A program made the position numbers and the translations under genes. From contig CANLWS010000002.1 of NCBI GenBank assembly GCA_947494925.1, positions 186,001 through 250,000 on the forward strand: DNA of 64,000 nucleotides, written 5' to 3'. The DNA comes from an uncultured Alteromonadaceae bacterium. Its GTDB lineage: Bacteria; Pseudomonadota; Gammaproteobacteria; Enterobacterales; Alteromonadaceae. Below the pieces are notes generated by a model. The model was not told the DNA's origin and ran no database searches. It saw nothing but the letters and a program-made list of their open reading frames with translations. Shown piece after piece: positions 1 through 8,780 of the stretch. Numbering within the stretch: the first letter of the stretch is position 1; every line of letters begins with the position of its first letter.

Positions 1-1562
1 ACCATACTAACTTTTTGGGTTTTCTTTAATGCTCCGGGACCCAACTCGCAATTGTTTTTTTCTGATCCAATAAGATAAACACCGGTTTCGGCAAGAGGTT
101 CTGTCAACTTAATGGATTTACCTTCAAAGCCAGGGTCATCCACAACGCTGACTAATATGCCGTCAGAGCCTAAGTCCAAAGATTTAATATCAGGAAAACG
201 GGTCACGGAAATATCGTACCCCAAGGGCGAGTATACCAGGTTCAAGATTTTTGAGGCCAGGAAGGTACCTTTCAAGCCTTTTAAGGTCGAAAAATTGAGT
301 AATGGCTCAAGCTCCTTAGCCTCCGGCTTCCCATCTGCTATGTCGACTGTCTTCTCTTCCATCAAATGCCTTATTGGCAATGCAGATGCAGTATTAAAAC
401 TGGCGATTATAGAATCCGTCCATGCTTTGGTAACCGCCGGTGGTGCTTCTCTATCAAAATATTGCAGTAGCTTGCCAGCTTGGCTGGTACGTTTATTAGC
501 TGCGAGCGTTCTTTCTGACAATCTGAGTGATTGACTGGGTTGATTACTGACAGAAAGCCAGCCGAGCTCGTAAGCAAGTGAATCAATTGCAGAATATTTG
601 ATAATGAAATCGAGAAAAACAGCAACTTCGTTTCGCTTATTCGTCGAACTCGGCACCACAAAGACTTCCATCGGTGCAACCTCGATGGAATTAGGTACCT
701 GCTTTTGATAAGGAAAAGGGAAGAACCCTATTTTGTCATTTCCAAGTCGCTGAGCTTGGCCTTCCACAAATTGTGCAAGTAACGTCATAGCGGCTTGCTT
801 TCTGAGCAAAGCCGGTATTGCCTGGTCCCACCGCCATGTATGCTTTGGTGCAAAAAACAATTCATTGCTAACCAGGTATTCAAATAATGACAGCAATGTT
901 GATTGCTGCAGTTTCGTTCCAAATTGGCCTCGAATCAAGTCATCCCGTAAGGCGACACCGCCGGTATCAGCCGCGAAGTAATCCAGCCAGGCCAAAACAG
1001 GCCAGCCATCGGAAGAGGCTTGGATAAGCGGAGTTATGTCGTTGTCTCGTAGTGTTTTTATAAGTAGAGTGAATTCCCGCCAATTGGCTGGAGGCTTGAG
1101 GTTTAATTCTGCAAAAATTTCCTTGTTGTAATAGAAGCCCCAGATATATTGACCTATGGGCAGAGCATAAATACTGTCGTGAAAAGTGACGGTATCAACC
1201 CCACTCGTCTGCAACTGGGCCTTAAGCAAGTCTGAATCTATCAAGCTGTCGATAGGCAATATTGTTTGCGCGTCAACCAGTTTTTCAAGCCGGTTGCCTG
1301 CCTGCCAATAGAGCAGGTCATAGCCACCTAGTTCTATCCAGTCCTGAATGTGCTTTTTGAAGGTAATGTCACTGTAGAAATCAAGCTGCACTTTTACATT
1401 GCTGGCTGCTTCAAATTGTCCAAACAGGCGGCTATAGGTTGCCATTTGTTTTTCACCAGTAGCAAGCAATGCGACGCGAATGCTGGTTTTGTCGGCAGAA
1501 AGACCCTGCCCCTGACACAAAGCAAGCAAAGCTAAGAGGACTAATGACCTTAAAAATCGCAT
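1..1562 (-). CDS. Extracellular solute-binding protein (family 1, sugar-type) with C-terminal extension, partial
   Basis: The frame is open from ATG at 1562 to the window edge, giving about 520 residues with no stop, so the 3' end lies outside. A signal peptide (MRFLRSLVLLALLAL...LSA) precedes a fold resembling ABC sugar-binding proteins: it has a YYNKEIFAELNL segment and a PANWREFTLLIKTL segment, both typical of SBP_bac_1. Family 1 binding proteins usually end near residue 400-430; here about 100 more residues follow, beta-rich by eye, and the protein continues beyond the window. It is the last of four same-strand genes and no permease or ATPase is visible. It could be a transport binding protein or the sensory part of a larger receptor. 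Family assignment is fairly secure; the role is unknown. Confidence 0.75.
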   Translation of the reverse strand, partial: MRFLRSLVLLALLALCQGQGLSADKTSIRVALLATGEKQMATYSRLFGQFEAASNVKVQLDFYSDITFKKHIQDWIELGGYDLLYWQAGNRLEKLVDAQTILPIDSLIDSDLLKAQLQTSGVDTVTFHDSIYALPIGQYIWGFYYNKEIFAELNLKPPANWREFTLLIKTLRDNDITPLIQASSDGWPVLAWLDYFAADTGGVALRDDLIRGQFGTKLQQSTLLSLFEYLVSNELFFAPKHTWRWDQAIPALLRKQAAMTLLAQFVEGQAQRLGNDKIGFFPFPYQKQVPNSIEVAPMEVFVVPSSTNKRNEVAVFLDFIIKYSAIDSLAYELGWLSVSNQPSQSLRLSERTLAANKRTSQAGKLLQYFDREAPPAVTKAWTDSIIASFNTASALPIRHLMEEKTVDIADGKPEAKELEPLLNFSTLKGLKGTFLASKILNLVYSPLGYDISVTRFPDIKSLDLGSDGILVSVVDDPGFEGKSIKLTEPLAETGVYLIGSEKNNCELGPGALKKTQKVSM

Positions 1563-1653
1563 GACGCTCTCTTATTTGGCGTCTTCCTTGAACCGCAAAT
1601 TTTCAACCAAATTAACATATTAGGTTAAAAAAACAACGTTATACGCTTTACTC

Positions 1654-1668
1654 GAAACCGTTGGTTTC
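1654..1668. promoter_or_regulatory. Short perfect inverted repeat upstream of the solute-binding protein gene
   Basis: GAAACC and GGTTTC arms flank a 3-base spacer, about 90 bases upstream of the ATG at 1562 on the minus strand. The site lies in the only sizeable gap (184 bases) of the cluster, where a promoter for the sugar-type binding protein would be expected. It resembles operator half-sites of sugar-responsive repressors, but no regulator is encoded nearby. It could be chance. Confidence 0.3.
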
Positions 1669-1746
1669 AAAATTTGAGAAGTTTTTCTACCTCCCACTCT
1701 CAAACTAAATCTCTGTCCGCTTTTACTAAGATATTCTCAACAGATA

Positions 1747-2292
1747 TTATTGACCGATGTATTTTATAGACAATTGGAAATACCCAGTCTGATTGCCGGA
1801 CAGCATAACTCCGACCTGTACCGAGTCATTAAAGGAGAGTGGAAGCGCATTGTGAACCCGTCTCCCACGATATTGTGGAGTGAAATCATCCTCGTTAAAT
1901 TTAAACGTTTGTAATTGGCCCTTCTTGGTGGAAAACTTTGCCACATAGGCAACTCCATCAAATGTTCTGTTTGTACGTAATCTGATCTGATATTCCCTAC
2001 CGTCGCCTAAAACCGTAAGCCTTAGTGGTCCATTGCTACCAGAAAGAGGCAATTCACCAACCCGCCTCACTGAGGCAAATCCGCCGTTATTTTCCGTTGA
2101 TAACTCACCACTAAAAGACGCAATACCCTCGGATATCACCAGACTGGATTGAGAAACGCCCCCCATAACTGTGTCATTCACAACCAACCAATAGTTAGAT
2201 TCTTCAGGGTGTTGAAAATCAATTTTCCAGTGTTCAGGTTCTGCGGCGCTGTATGTGGTGAGTAGCATACTGATCAGATAAATACTTTTCAT
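1747..2292 (-). CDS. CIA30 family protein (NDUFAF1-like), exported
   Basis: This 181-residue protein has a signal peptide (MKSIYLISMLLTTYSAA) and the hallmark VNDTVMGGVSQS motif of the CIA30 / complex I intermediate-associated protein 30 family, a galactose-binding-like beta-sandwich. Further conserved stretches are GGFASVR and YQIRLRTN. In mitochondria the family assists complex I assembly; bacterial members are uncharacterised and many are exported, as here. The gene lies 66 bases downstream of the OpuAC-like gene and 184 upstream of the sugar-binding-protein gene, all on the same strand. Family assignment is confident; no function is claimed. Confidence 0.85.
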   Translation of the reverse strand: MKSIYLISMLLTTYSAAEPEHWKIDFQHPEESNYWLVVNDTVMGGVSQSSLVISEGIASFSGELSTENNGGFASVRRVGELPLSGSNGPLRLTVLGDGREYQIRLRTNRTFDGVAYVAKFSTKKGQLQTFKFNEDDFTPQYRGRRVHNALPLSFNDSVQVGVMLSGNQTGYFQLSIKYIGQ

Positions 2293-2358
2293 TCAAGATA
2301 TTACGATACAGCAGGCTATTTGGATTAATCAGAGCCGTTTATTTAACTCCAACTGAGG

Positions 2359-3582
2359 TTAAACATCCTGCTTACCAAAATGCTCATCAATAAACGCACA
2401 AACTTCTTCCTTTGCCTTATAAGTCGAATTACCTGACGCTGCCAGATTGGCCACAGCCGAGTTAAGGCGTTCTGTATGTAATTTATCCGCCAACATATTC
2501 AATACACTTGCTATTTCCGGCATGCTTTTTAATGTCGCCAGACTCACCAGAGGCACAGCTTTGTAGGATGGAAAATATTTCTCTGTATCTTCTAATTTAA
2601 TCACCTCTTCCATGACAATCTGAGGGTCAGATTCGTAACCTGCGAATACCTGGGCTTCTTCTGTTTCAAGGGCGGCATATCGTTCAGACACATGGCATGG
2701 CAATACGTCTTTAAAGGCAATCCCATATTCTTTTAGACCCAGATAACAGTCTTTGCGATTGAGAAACTCAGGATCTGCGGTAAATGTGAGCTTATGAGCT
2801 ACTTTTTTCAGATCTTGTAACGTTTTGACTCCGTGCTTTTCTGCTGAATCCACGGAAATAGTAAGGCAGTAGTTTTCACTTGCAGACCAAGGTGCAAGCC
2901 ATTGCATGTTTATGTTTTCACCATACCGATTAAGTTCTTCGACAATTTTTTCATCTGTGTATGGTACGCCGTCCTTATCTTTGTGCGAAATATTGAAGTA
3001 CTGGCAACAGGTGCCGGTAAAGTCTATGTACAGGTCAATCCAGCGAAACTTCACATCCGCAAAGTTGCGTAAACTTCCACCATTGGGGTAGCGAATTTCA
3101 CACTCAATATCGGTAACATAACGACTTAACATTTGCGCGATGAGTTCCGTAAAAAACAGGTGGGATGTATCCAGCTTGGAGCCGATAATTATCTTCCGTG
3201 GTGATGCCGATAACCTTTCACTACTTAATACATCTTGACCCGCAAGCATAGGCCATAAAGCCTGCTCAACTGTGCCCACCTGTCTTTCTACTTTCCCTAA
3301 ATTCCCAGTAATGGATTCTTGCAGCTCATTTAATTGAATATGAAATTCTTTATCCGACACTTTTAGCGTTAACGATTGCACAAAATTTGGCATGTTCATC
3401 ACGATAAAAGGTAGCAATAAGAGTGCAAATAGCACCAATACCTGATTGGTTGCACGAAGGTGGTTATCGAGTCCAAACCAACCTAATTCCGCCATAAAAA
3501 ACAACGAAACTGCTATGCAATAAATGGCCAATAAATAGGGCGCAGAACGTGACAATAAACTTTTCTTTTTGTGCGCGATCAT
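2359..3582 (-). CDS. Membrane-anchored glycine-betaine-type (OpuAC-like) substrate-binding protein
   Basis: The 407-residue protein starts with two predicted transmembrane helices (about residues 14-34 and 46-64). A probable coiled-coil linker follows (about 70-110), then a periplasmic-binding domain from about residue 127 to the end. The binding domain opens with IIIGSKLDTSHLFFTELIAQML and contains a DLYIDFTGT segment and a later ALETEEAQVFAGYESDPQIV segment, a pattern typical of OpuAC / OsmF-like betaine or choline binding domains. Canonical members are lipoproteins or fused to a permease; here a two-helix anchor replaces the permease. It starts 26 bases after the upstream binding protein, so the two are probably co-transcribed. 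A sensor or scaffold role is as likely as transport. Confidence 0.7.
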   Translation of the reverse strand: MIAHKKKSLLSRSAPYLLAIYCIAVSLFFMAELGWFGLDNHLRATNQVLVLFALLLLPFIVMNMPNFVQSLTLKVSDKEFHIQLNELQESITGNLGKVERQVGTVEQALWPMLAGQDVLSSERLSASPRKIIIGSKLDTSHLFFTELIAQMLSRYVTDIECEIRYPNGGSLRNFADVKFRWIDLYIDFTGTCCQYFNISHKDKDGVPYTDEKIVEELNRYGENINMQWLAPWSASENYCLTISVDSAEKHGVKTLQDLKKVAHKLTFTADPEFLNRKDCYLGLKEYGIAFKDVLPCHVSERYAALETEEAQVFAGYESDPQIVMEEVIKLEDTEKYFPSYKAVPLVSLATLKSMPEIASVLNMLADKLHTERLNSAVANLAASGNSTYKAKEEVCAFIDEHFGKQDV

Positions 3583-3608
3583 AAGGTACCTTTATATTGC
3601 CTCTGTTT

Positions 3609-5024
3609 TTACAATCTGATTGACCTGCCGTCTACGCAGAGGTGCTTGTTAATAGTAGACATGGGGCCTGTCAATAGCTCTATTGCCACCAAAGAATCCT
3701 CTGATTGCTGAGAACGGTCAGATAGCGTTAAAAAATCCTGGCTCCAGCGTGTAATTAGCGCTTTTGAGCCTTTCGGAAGTAATACTGAATGTTCAGCACC
3801 ACATTGACTATTTACCTGATCAAAAGGATGCGCGACGACAAGTTGTTCATCACCAAAGGGCTCCAGAGAAACTGAGTTCGCCAGGTCTATTTGGATTTTT
3901 ACCTTTGCCGTGACACTTTCATACGCGTTTTTGTTTGCTTTAAGTTGTGACAGGGCACGATTGAAATTGTCCCTTAAAGTGAGGTTGTCAGGATTGGCTC
4001 TTGAAAACATTAATGCCATATCCACGTCCAGAAAAAAATGTGAAAGGCCAAACCTGGCGGCGTAACTGGGAAAGCGCTGCCTTACAAGTTGTTCAACCAC
4101 CTCAAGTGCTTCGATGAGCACAGGTGGTCGGGTCGAATATTGCAGATTTTGCATGGCTAATTCTATGCTGGACAATTGACAAACCGGCTTTCCAAGTAAT
4201 GATGAAAGTTCAGCCTGATTCGCTCGCCCAATTGTCACAATGTCAGCATTAACTAATTCAGTGATATCGCCATCAAACTGCAAATTAGTGAATCTGCCTG
4301 TGGGATAGTAATACATTGTAAGCGCCCTTTTCGAACGCTCTGAGTGAGAAACAGGTATCTTTAAGGAAACAGCCCTTAGTCTTTTCTCGGGAGCTAACGA
4401 AGCTGCGGTGCTTTCGAAATCAGTCTGTTTAATAGGCATATCAGAAGGATAAATCAGTATCAAGGGCCTGGGATTTTGTAAAAATTGCAATCCACTCACA
4501 GTGTCTTTAAGTGGACAAGTCTCCGCAGGCATATGCGCTCTGAATACCGGGTGATATTCATAGCCTTCCAACGACAACAGATTGTGTTGACTCAGGTCGT
4601 CAGAAGATTGTATTGCGGCAGCCGTCGAGTTAGTGTCTTTGAAATAAAAAACACCATAACGGATACGAATCAGGCTCTCACTGAAATAAAATAATTCTTC
4701 CCTTTTTTCTGTCTTCATATAGGGAAATATGCCACGCACATTCTTTTTTTTCTGACTTGAGGCCACTCTCGACTGACCCAGCTGCCAGGGCATAAATTCG
4801 TACACTGGTGAATAACCCAATTGCTCAAACACATGGGTAACAATTGACGTCGCAATGCCATGTTGTGCCAAGTTTTCTCCGGTATACGGCGCCCATTCAC
4901 CGGATACCAGACGAATTGGTTTCGAAGCACCTGATGGCGCTAAAACTGAAAAATAAATAACAAGCACAAGAAGTGCAAAAGCTGCAAGCAGGCTTATCAG
5001 AATCATCGGGTTAATTCGACTCAT
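3609..5024 (-). CDS. Membrane-anchored amino-acid-type (SBP_bac_3-like) binding protein with inserted and C-terminal regions
   Basis: The 471-residue protein has one N-terminal transmembrane helix (about 6-28) and then a family 3 binding-protein start (IRLVSGEWAPYTGENL, YFSESLIRIRYGVFYF). The closing family 3 helix is only reached near residue 350 (ALMFSRANPDNLTLRDNFNRA), so about 100 residues are inserted relative to the usual 230-250 residue domain. About 75 residues follow the domain and are of unknown type. It is the first gene of the minus-strand cluster, with a usable GGAAA ribosome-binding sequence upstream of its ATG. No cognate permease or ATPase lies nearby. The fold is a reasonable assignment; ligand and role are unknown. 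Confidence 0.65.
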   Translation of the reverse strand: MSRINPMILISLLAAFALLVLVIYFSVLAPSGASKPIRLVSGEWAPYTGENLAQHGIATSIVTHVFEQLGYSPVYEFMPWQLGQSRVASSQKKKNVRGIFPYMKTEKREELFYFSESLIRIRYGVFYFKDTNSTAAAIQSSDDLSQHNLLSLEGYEYHPVFRAHMPAETCPLKDTVSGLQFLQNPRPLILIYPSDMPIKQTDFESTAASLAPEKRLRAVSLKIPVSHSERSKRALTMYYYPTGRFTNLQFDGDITELVNADIVTIGRANQAELSSLLGKPVCQLSSIELAMQNLQYSTRPPVLIEALEVVEQLVRQRFPSYAARFGLSHFFLDVDMALMFSRANPDNLTLRDNFNRALSQLKANKNAYESVTAKVKIQIDLANSVSLEPFGDEQLVVAHPFDQVNSQCGAEHSVLLPKGSKALITRWSQDFLTLSDRSQQSEDSLVAIELLTGPMSTINKHLCVDGRSIRL

Positions 5025-5116
5025 CAGGTATTTCCATTGGTGCGCTTTTTAATTAATGAATCACCAGAACAAAATTTCATCCCCTTCCCTGCATTTGCAT
5101 GCGGCTCATTTAAGTT

Positions 5117-5179
5117 TATACCAATTCCATTAGCTCGCTAGCGGCGTCGTTTTGTCGGCCATCTCAATTTACCTGCTCG
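5117..5179. repeat. Possible dispersed intergenic repeat
   Basis: The stretch between the binding-protein gene and the exo/endonuclease-family gene begins with TTATACCAATTCCATTAG and contains a GCTAGC core. The ATACCAATT...ATTA theme recurs in intergenic elements of Alteromonadales genomes as I remember them, but there is no second copy in this window. The call rests on recollection, not a comparison. Confidence 0.25.
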
Positions 5180-6154
5180 TTAAGAAGGTGGGTCTGCGAA
5201 ACGGGCAATAAATGGCGCATGATCGGATTCCGGGTACTTCTTGTCCACGGCAAAGGCCAGCGATTCATCGTGCAACTGTTCGTTGTGGACACCTGATCCC
5301 AAATAACTGGCAAGTAAGGCTTCAGAAAATAATAGATGATCCAGCAAGTTCCTTTCTCCCGCATGAATGTGTGTATATCGTTGGTCGCGAGAAAGGGAAT
5401 CACTGGCAGCCAGCAATTGACGATTACGTAACGCAGGATTCCCAATGTTTTCCATTCTTCCCACTATAGCTTCTACAGGTACCTGGCCAGGTTCAGCATT
5501 AAAATCCCCACACACTATGATTTTCGCCTTTGAGTCGGCATCAAAAATCTGGTCTATCAAAACCCGTGTTTCAAGAGCTTGTCCTACCCTTTTCATGGAT
5601 GAGATGAAGTAACCTTCCGCCCAGCCTGAGGCTGACAAATACTGAAACCCATCTTTTTGACCAGGCACTGTGGTGGGAATTCTCGACTTAAGATGAAGAT
5701 TAATAACATGCAATCTTCCGCCTGGTGCGTCAATTTCACAATGCAGAACAGGGCGCTCCCATCCCACTTTCTTGCTATCCAGTTCTTCTGGTATTGCGCT
5801 GACTCGCCGATAGCGCAATTCACCAATTTTGTCGTTCTTTATTTGCTGGTGGCGCAAAATCGGATAACGAGTCAATATGACCAAATTGCGCTTGTCATAG
5901 ACCTGCCCTTCGCTGGTCAAAGTAGATTCCCGGTGAAATTGCTCGTAGAGTGTCCCCTGTACAAGCGCATCAAGCGCCAATAAATCACGAGGTTCCCCCG
6001 CCCGCTCTTGTCCATGAACCTCCTGTAAACACAGAATATCAGCGTTTATTCGGGCAAGTTGCGGTCTGAGAACAGCAATACGGTCTTGCAAGGTAGGAAC
6101 TTGTTCTCCCACTTCTTCATCGAGGTTTTCAAGGTTAAAAGTCGCGATTCTCAT
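5180..6154 (-). CDS. Endonuclease/exonuclease/phosphatase family protein
   Basis: This 324-residue protein carries the ordered motifs of the DNase I-like EEP fold: an N-terminal FNLENL strand, the LQEV metal-binding glutamate, NLHLKS with the catalytic-type histidine, GDFNAEP, and a C-terminal SDHAPF. Members hydrolyse phosphodiester or phosphomonoester bonds in nucleic acids, inositol phosphates or lipids using a divalent metal. There is no signal peptide, so it should be cytoplasmic. It is divergent from the DUF922 gene. The substrate cannot be told from sequence; it is distinct from the exonuclease III gene at 41716. Confidence 0.85.
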   Translation of the reverse strand: MRIATFNLENLDEEVGEQVPTLQDRIAVLRPQLARINADILCLQEVHGQERAGEPRDLLALDALVQGTLYEQFHRESTLTSEGQVYDKRNLVILTRYPILRHQQIKNDKIGELRYRRVSAIPEELDSKKVGWERPVLHCEIDAPGGRLHVINLHLKSRIPTTVPGQKDGFQYLSASGWAEGYFISSMKRVGQALETRVLIDQIFDADSKAKIIVCGDFNAEPGQVPVEAIVGRMENIGNPALRNRQLLAASDSLSRDQRYTHIHAGERNLLDHLLFSEALLASYLGSGVHNEQLHDESLAFAVDKKYPESDHAPFIARFADPPS

Positions 6155-6275
6155 TGTTGATTCTCTCAGTCCTATTCTTTTAGAGTATGGCTGAGAATGA
6201 AAAATTTACTGTTCGAGACCTGATAAAAAGGGTAATTTGATCCGCTATGACGTTTCGATAATTTTCAAGAGCCCT

Positions 6276-6839
6276 ATGAACAGGATAATGTCACTGCTTG
6301 CAAGCTTGGTTTGTTTTGTCTGCTACTCCGAAGTGTTACTTAACGAACGCTTTACACATTACGTTATTGCGCCTGTCGAAGTGGAGCAGATAAAAACGGA
6401 ACTACGTATTAATTCGCCAGTGAGCCGAGAAAATCAGGTTTTCCATGGTGGCACTGAGTGGACCCTGGTTCCCCACTTCCGTTGGACTAAAGAAAGGAAT
6501 CTATGCCGCATCAGAGATGTTCAGGTGCAACTAAACGGGACTTACACTCTTCCCAAACTAGATAATGAACAAATAGTGACCAGAGAAACTAAAGCAAGAT
6601 TCGACGCTTATTATCTTGCCTTAGTTGAACATGAGAAAGGACACCAGGACCTGTGGATTAGCGCAGGCGAAAAAATTGATAGTATCCTGAAAAACTTTGA
6701 ACCTTTTTATGATTGTCAACAAATGGCGAATGAAGCTAAGAAACGCATAAGCAAGGTGATCAGGGATTATCAGAAGCTAAATCAGGAATATGACACCAAA
6801 ACCGGTCATGGGCGTACTCAGGGTGCAGCAATAAGATGA
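6276..6839 (+). CDS. DUF922 family putative secreted zinc-dependent protease
   Basis: The protein has a predicted signal peptide if translation starts at the ATG at 6276 (MNRIMSLLASLVCFVCYSEV). An in-frame TTG at 6237 would add 13 residues and bury it. The central segment contains HFRWTKERNLCRIRDVQVQL and the metal-binding HEKGHQDL motif, an HExxH zinc site characteristic of DUF922. The family is annotated as predicted secreted Zn-dependent proteases; activity has rarely been shown. The product is about 187 residues and periplasmic or secreted. It is transcribed away from the EEP gene and ends before the convergent SRPBCC gene. Confidence 0.75.
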   Translation: MNRIMSLLASLVCFVCYSEVLLNERFTHYVIAPVEVEQIKTELRINSPVSRENQVFHGGTEWTLVPHFRWTKERNLCRIRDVQVQLNGTYTLPKLDNEQIVTRETKARFDAYYLALVEHEKGHQDLWISAGEKIDSILKNFEPFYDCQQMANEAKKRISKVIRDYQKLNQEYDTKTGHGRTQGAAIR

Positions 6840-6946
6840 CTCTATTGACCTAAACTATCACGAAGTAAGTTCCCAGGTAATTCGGACACAGAGACCAAAC
6901 TACTAATCTAAATCACCTCCGACCTTTATTAACAGACGTGAGATGA

Positions 6947-7480
6947 TCAAATTTGGTTTTCAACCAACGTCTTCAGGTTTTCCAATCCGGCTTCAAAATC
7001 AGGTCCGATAAACCCATCCATCATAAGTGCCATATAACCCATCATGGGATTGCTACCCATGTCACCGTAATCCTTCCAGGTCACTGTCGTCTGACCATTG
7101 CTTTCGAGTAAAATAAATTCGCCTGTTGATCCCATTTCAAACTCAGGAAAATAAAGGGAGTACACCAGTTTTTGCCCAGCGACAATTTCGAGAACTTCCA
7201 TTTCTCCACTACCTTCTTCTTCGCTTAACCACACAGATTTCATTCCAACCTGGCCTTCAGGTCCGGAGTATGTGACTATCATTTGTGGGTCCCGCTTAAA
7301 CCAAACTCCCCATTTTCGCCATTCTCTCAGATCACTCACCATTACAAACACAGCAGTCGCTGGTGCATTAATCTTTACGGAGCGCTCAACCTTGAAATCA
7401 GAAGGTAGTACAAATCCGACCCCAATGAATATCACTAGTACAGCGACTATGCTTATTAATACCTTTTTGGCTAAGCTCAT
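6947..7480 (-). CDS. SRPBCC family protein with N-terminal membrane anchor
   Basis: The START/polyketide-cyclase-like (SRPBCC) domain follows one transmembrane helix (KKVLISIVAVLVIFIGVGFV). Domain hallmarks are RSVKINAPATAVFVMVSDL at the N-terminus and WREWRKWGVW-like and TTVTWKDYGDM segments later. The start is set at ATG 7480, which has an AGGGA sequence a few bases upstream; a longer frame to 7537 adds residues that do not look like coding sequence. The fold binds hydrophobic ligands in a deep cavity. The ligand is unknown and the gene stands alone between convergent and codirectional neighbours. Confidence 0.8.
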   Translation of the reverse strand: MSLAKKVLISIVAVLVIFIGVGFVLPSDFKVERSVKINAPATAVFVMVSDLREWRKWGVWFKRDPQMIVTYSGPEGQVGMKSVWLSEEEGSGEMEVLEIVAGQKLVYSLYFPEFEMGSTGEFILLESNGQTTVTWKDYGDMGSNPMMGYMALMMDGFIGPDFEAGLENLKTLVENQI

Positions 7481-7604
7481 TTCTGTATCCCTATTAAGAT
7501 AAACATTGAAACAAATCTTATAACATTTAATTAACAATTAGCAGTGGGATATTTTCGATCCCAAAAACTAGCAAGCTTATTTATTTACGCTTATACCTCA
7601 TTGC

Positions 7605-8549
7605 TTAGAGAACAGGTCGACTAAATTGCATCTGGTATTGCCGAGGTGATATTCCAACGTATTTCTGAAAGTTAAAGCGTAAAGTAATGGCATTATCAAA
7701 CCCAACTTTAACCGCAAGTCTTTCGATATTGATTTGTTCGTTTTCCAGGACACGTTTTGCCATTTGTATCCGTTGTTGGTTCAACCATGCCTTCGGACTC
7801 ATCCCAATGCTAGCTCTAAAATGCCGGTCAAAGCTGCGCCTGGACATGTTAGCTTTGCCAGCCAAATCGTCCACTACCAGAGGTTTATCGAGCCTGGACA
7901 ATGCCCAATCCAAAGTATCTGAAAATGCGCTGTGTTCGGCAGGTACAGGGGTTTCTACATACTGTGCTTGACCTCCACTTCGGTGCGGCGATACCACTAG
8001 CCGTCTGGCCACTATGTTAGCGGCTTGATGCCCAAAGTCCTGCCTGACCAGATCCAAAGCCAAATCAAGTCCGGCGGCACTCCCGGCAGAACAGGCGATA
8101 TTATCCTCTTGGGTATACAAAACGTTACCCTCATATTTAACCTGAGGAAAGCGCTGTTGAAATTTTTCAGCAAAACGCCAATGTGTTGTCGCTTTCTTGC
8201 CATTTAATAATCCGAGCTGTGCAAGCAGGAATGAGCCAGAACAAAAACTCACAACACGCTTTCCTTGTTCGGCAAATTGCACAATCTGTTCGGCCAACTG
8301 CATCTTTAGCTTTTTTGAATCCGTATTCCATCCAGGTATCAACAAAGTGTCGAACTCGTCGAGCTGACTGACATGCTCTATACCCACCAGTTCGCAAGCA
8401 GCAGATTTAAGAGGTGCCGATTCGAAACTCACAAGACGGGTCTCATACCACTCTGAAAACTCTGGTCTGGGTAAGGCGAAAACTTCCAGAGCGCAGCCTA
8501 GCTCAAATATGGGAATTCCGTCGAACGCAAGGATAGCGATTTTATGCAT
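7605..8549 (-). CDS. GlxA-type transcriptional regulator (DJ-1/PfpI domain plus AraC helix-turn-helix)
   Basis: The 314-residue protein has an N-terminal DJ-1/PfpI amidotransferase-like domain (about 1-190) with the nucleophile-elbow sequence SFCSGSFLLAQLG. A C-terminal AraC/XylS DNA-binding domain follows (about 215-312) with SRRSFDRHFRASIGMSPKAW and the closing GISPRQYQMQF. Characterised relatives regulate catabolism of quaternary amines and arginine derivatives (GbdR, CdhR, ArgR). It is divergent from glgC with 231 bases between the two starts. There is no adjacent catabolic operon to suggest the inducer. Confidence 0.9.
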   Translation of the reverse strand: MHKIAILAFDGIPIFELGCALEVFALPRPEFSEWYETRLVSFESAPLKSAACELVGIEHVSQLDEFDTLLIPGWNTDSKKLKMQLAEQIVQFAEQGKRVVSFCSGSFLLAQLGLLNGKKATTHWRFAEKFQQRFPQVKYEGNVLYTQEDNIACSAGSAAGLDLALDLVRQDFGHQAANIVARRLVVSPHRSGGQAQYVETPVPAEHSAFSDTLDWALSRLDKPLVVDDLAGKANMSRRSFDRHFRASIGMSPKAWLNQQRIQMAKRVLENEQINIERLAVKVGFDNAITLRFNFQKYVGISPRQYQMQFSRPVL

Positions 8550-8780
8550 AATAGTTTTCTAGGACCTGTCTGGTTAACATTTGGCTTATTTTAGGCTATG
8601 TATGAATTTAAGCCAATACCGGTGAACTTCCCTCGTCTGACCATATAATATATATCATCTAGGTAATTGTTTTTGTTAGTCCCTCGTGCCAAACTGAAAT
8701 TAGCATTTGTCAATCAGTTTGTTGTCGATTTGACCCTTTTTCCATACGTATTCATGTCATTTTTTAATGGAGTAAGTCTT

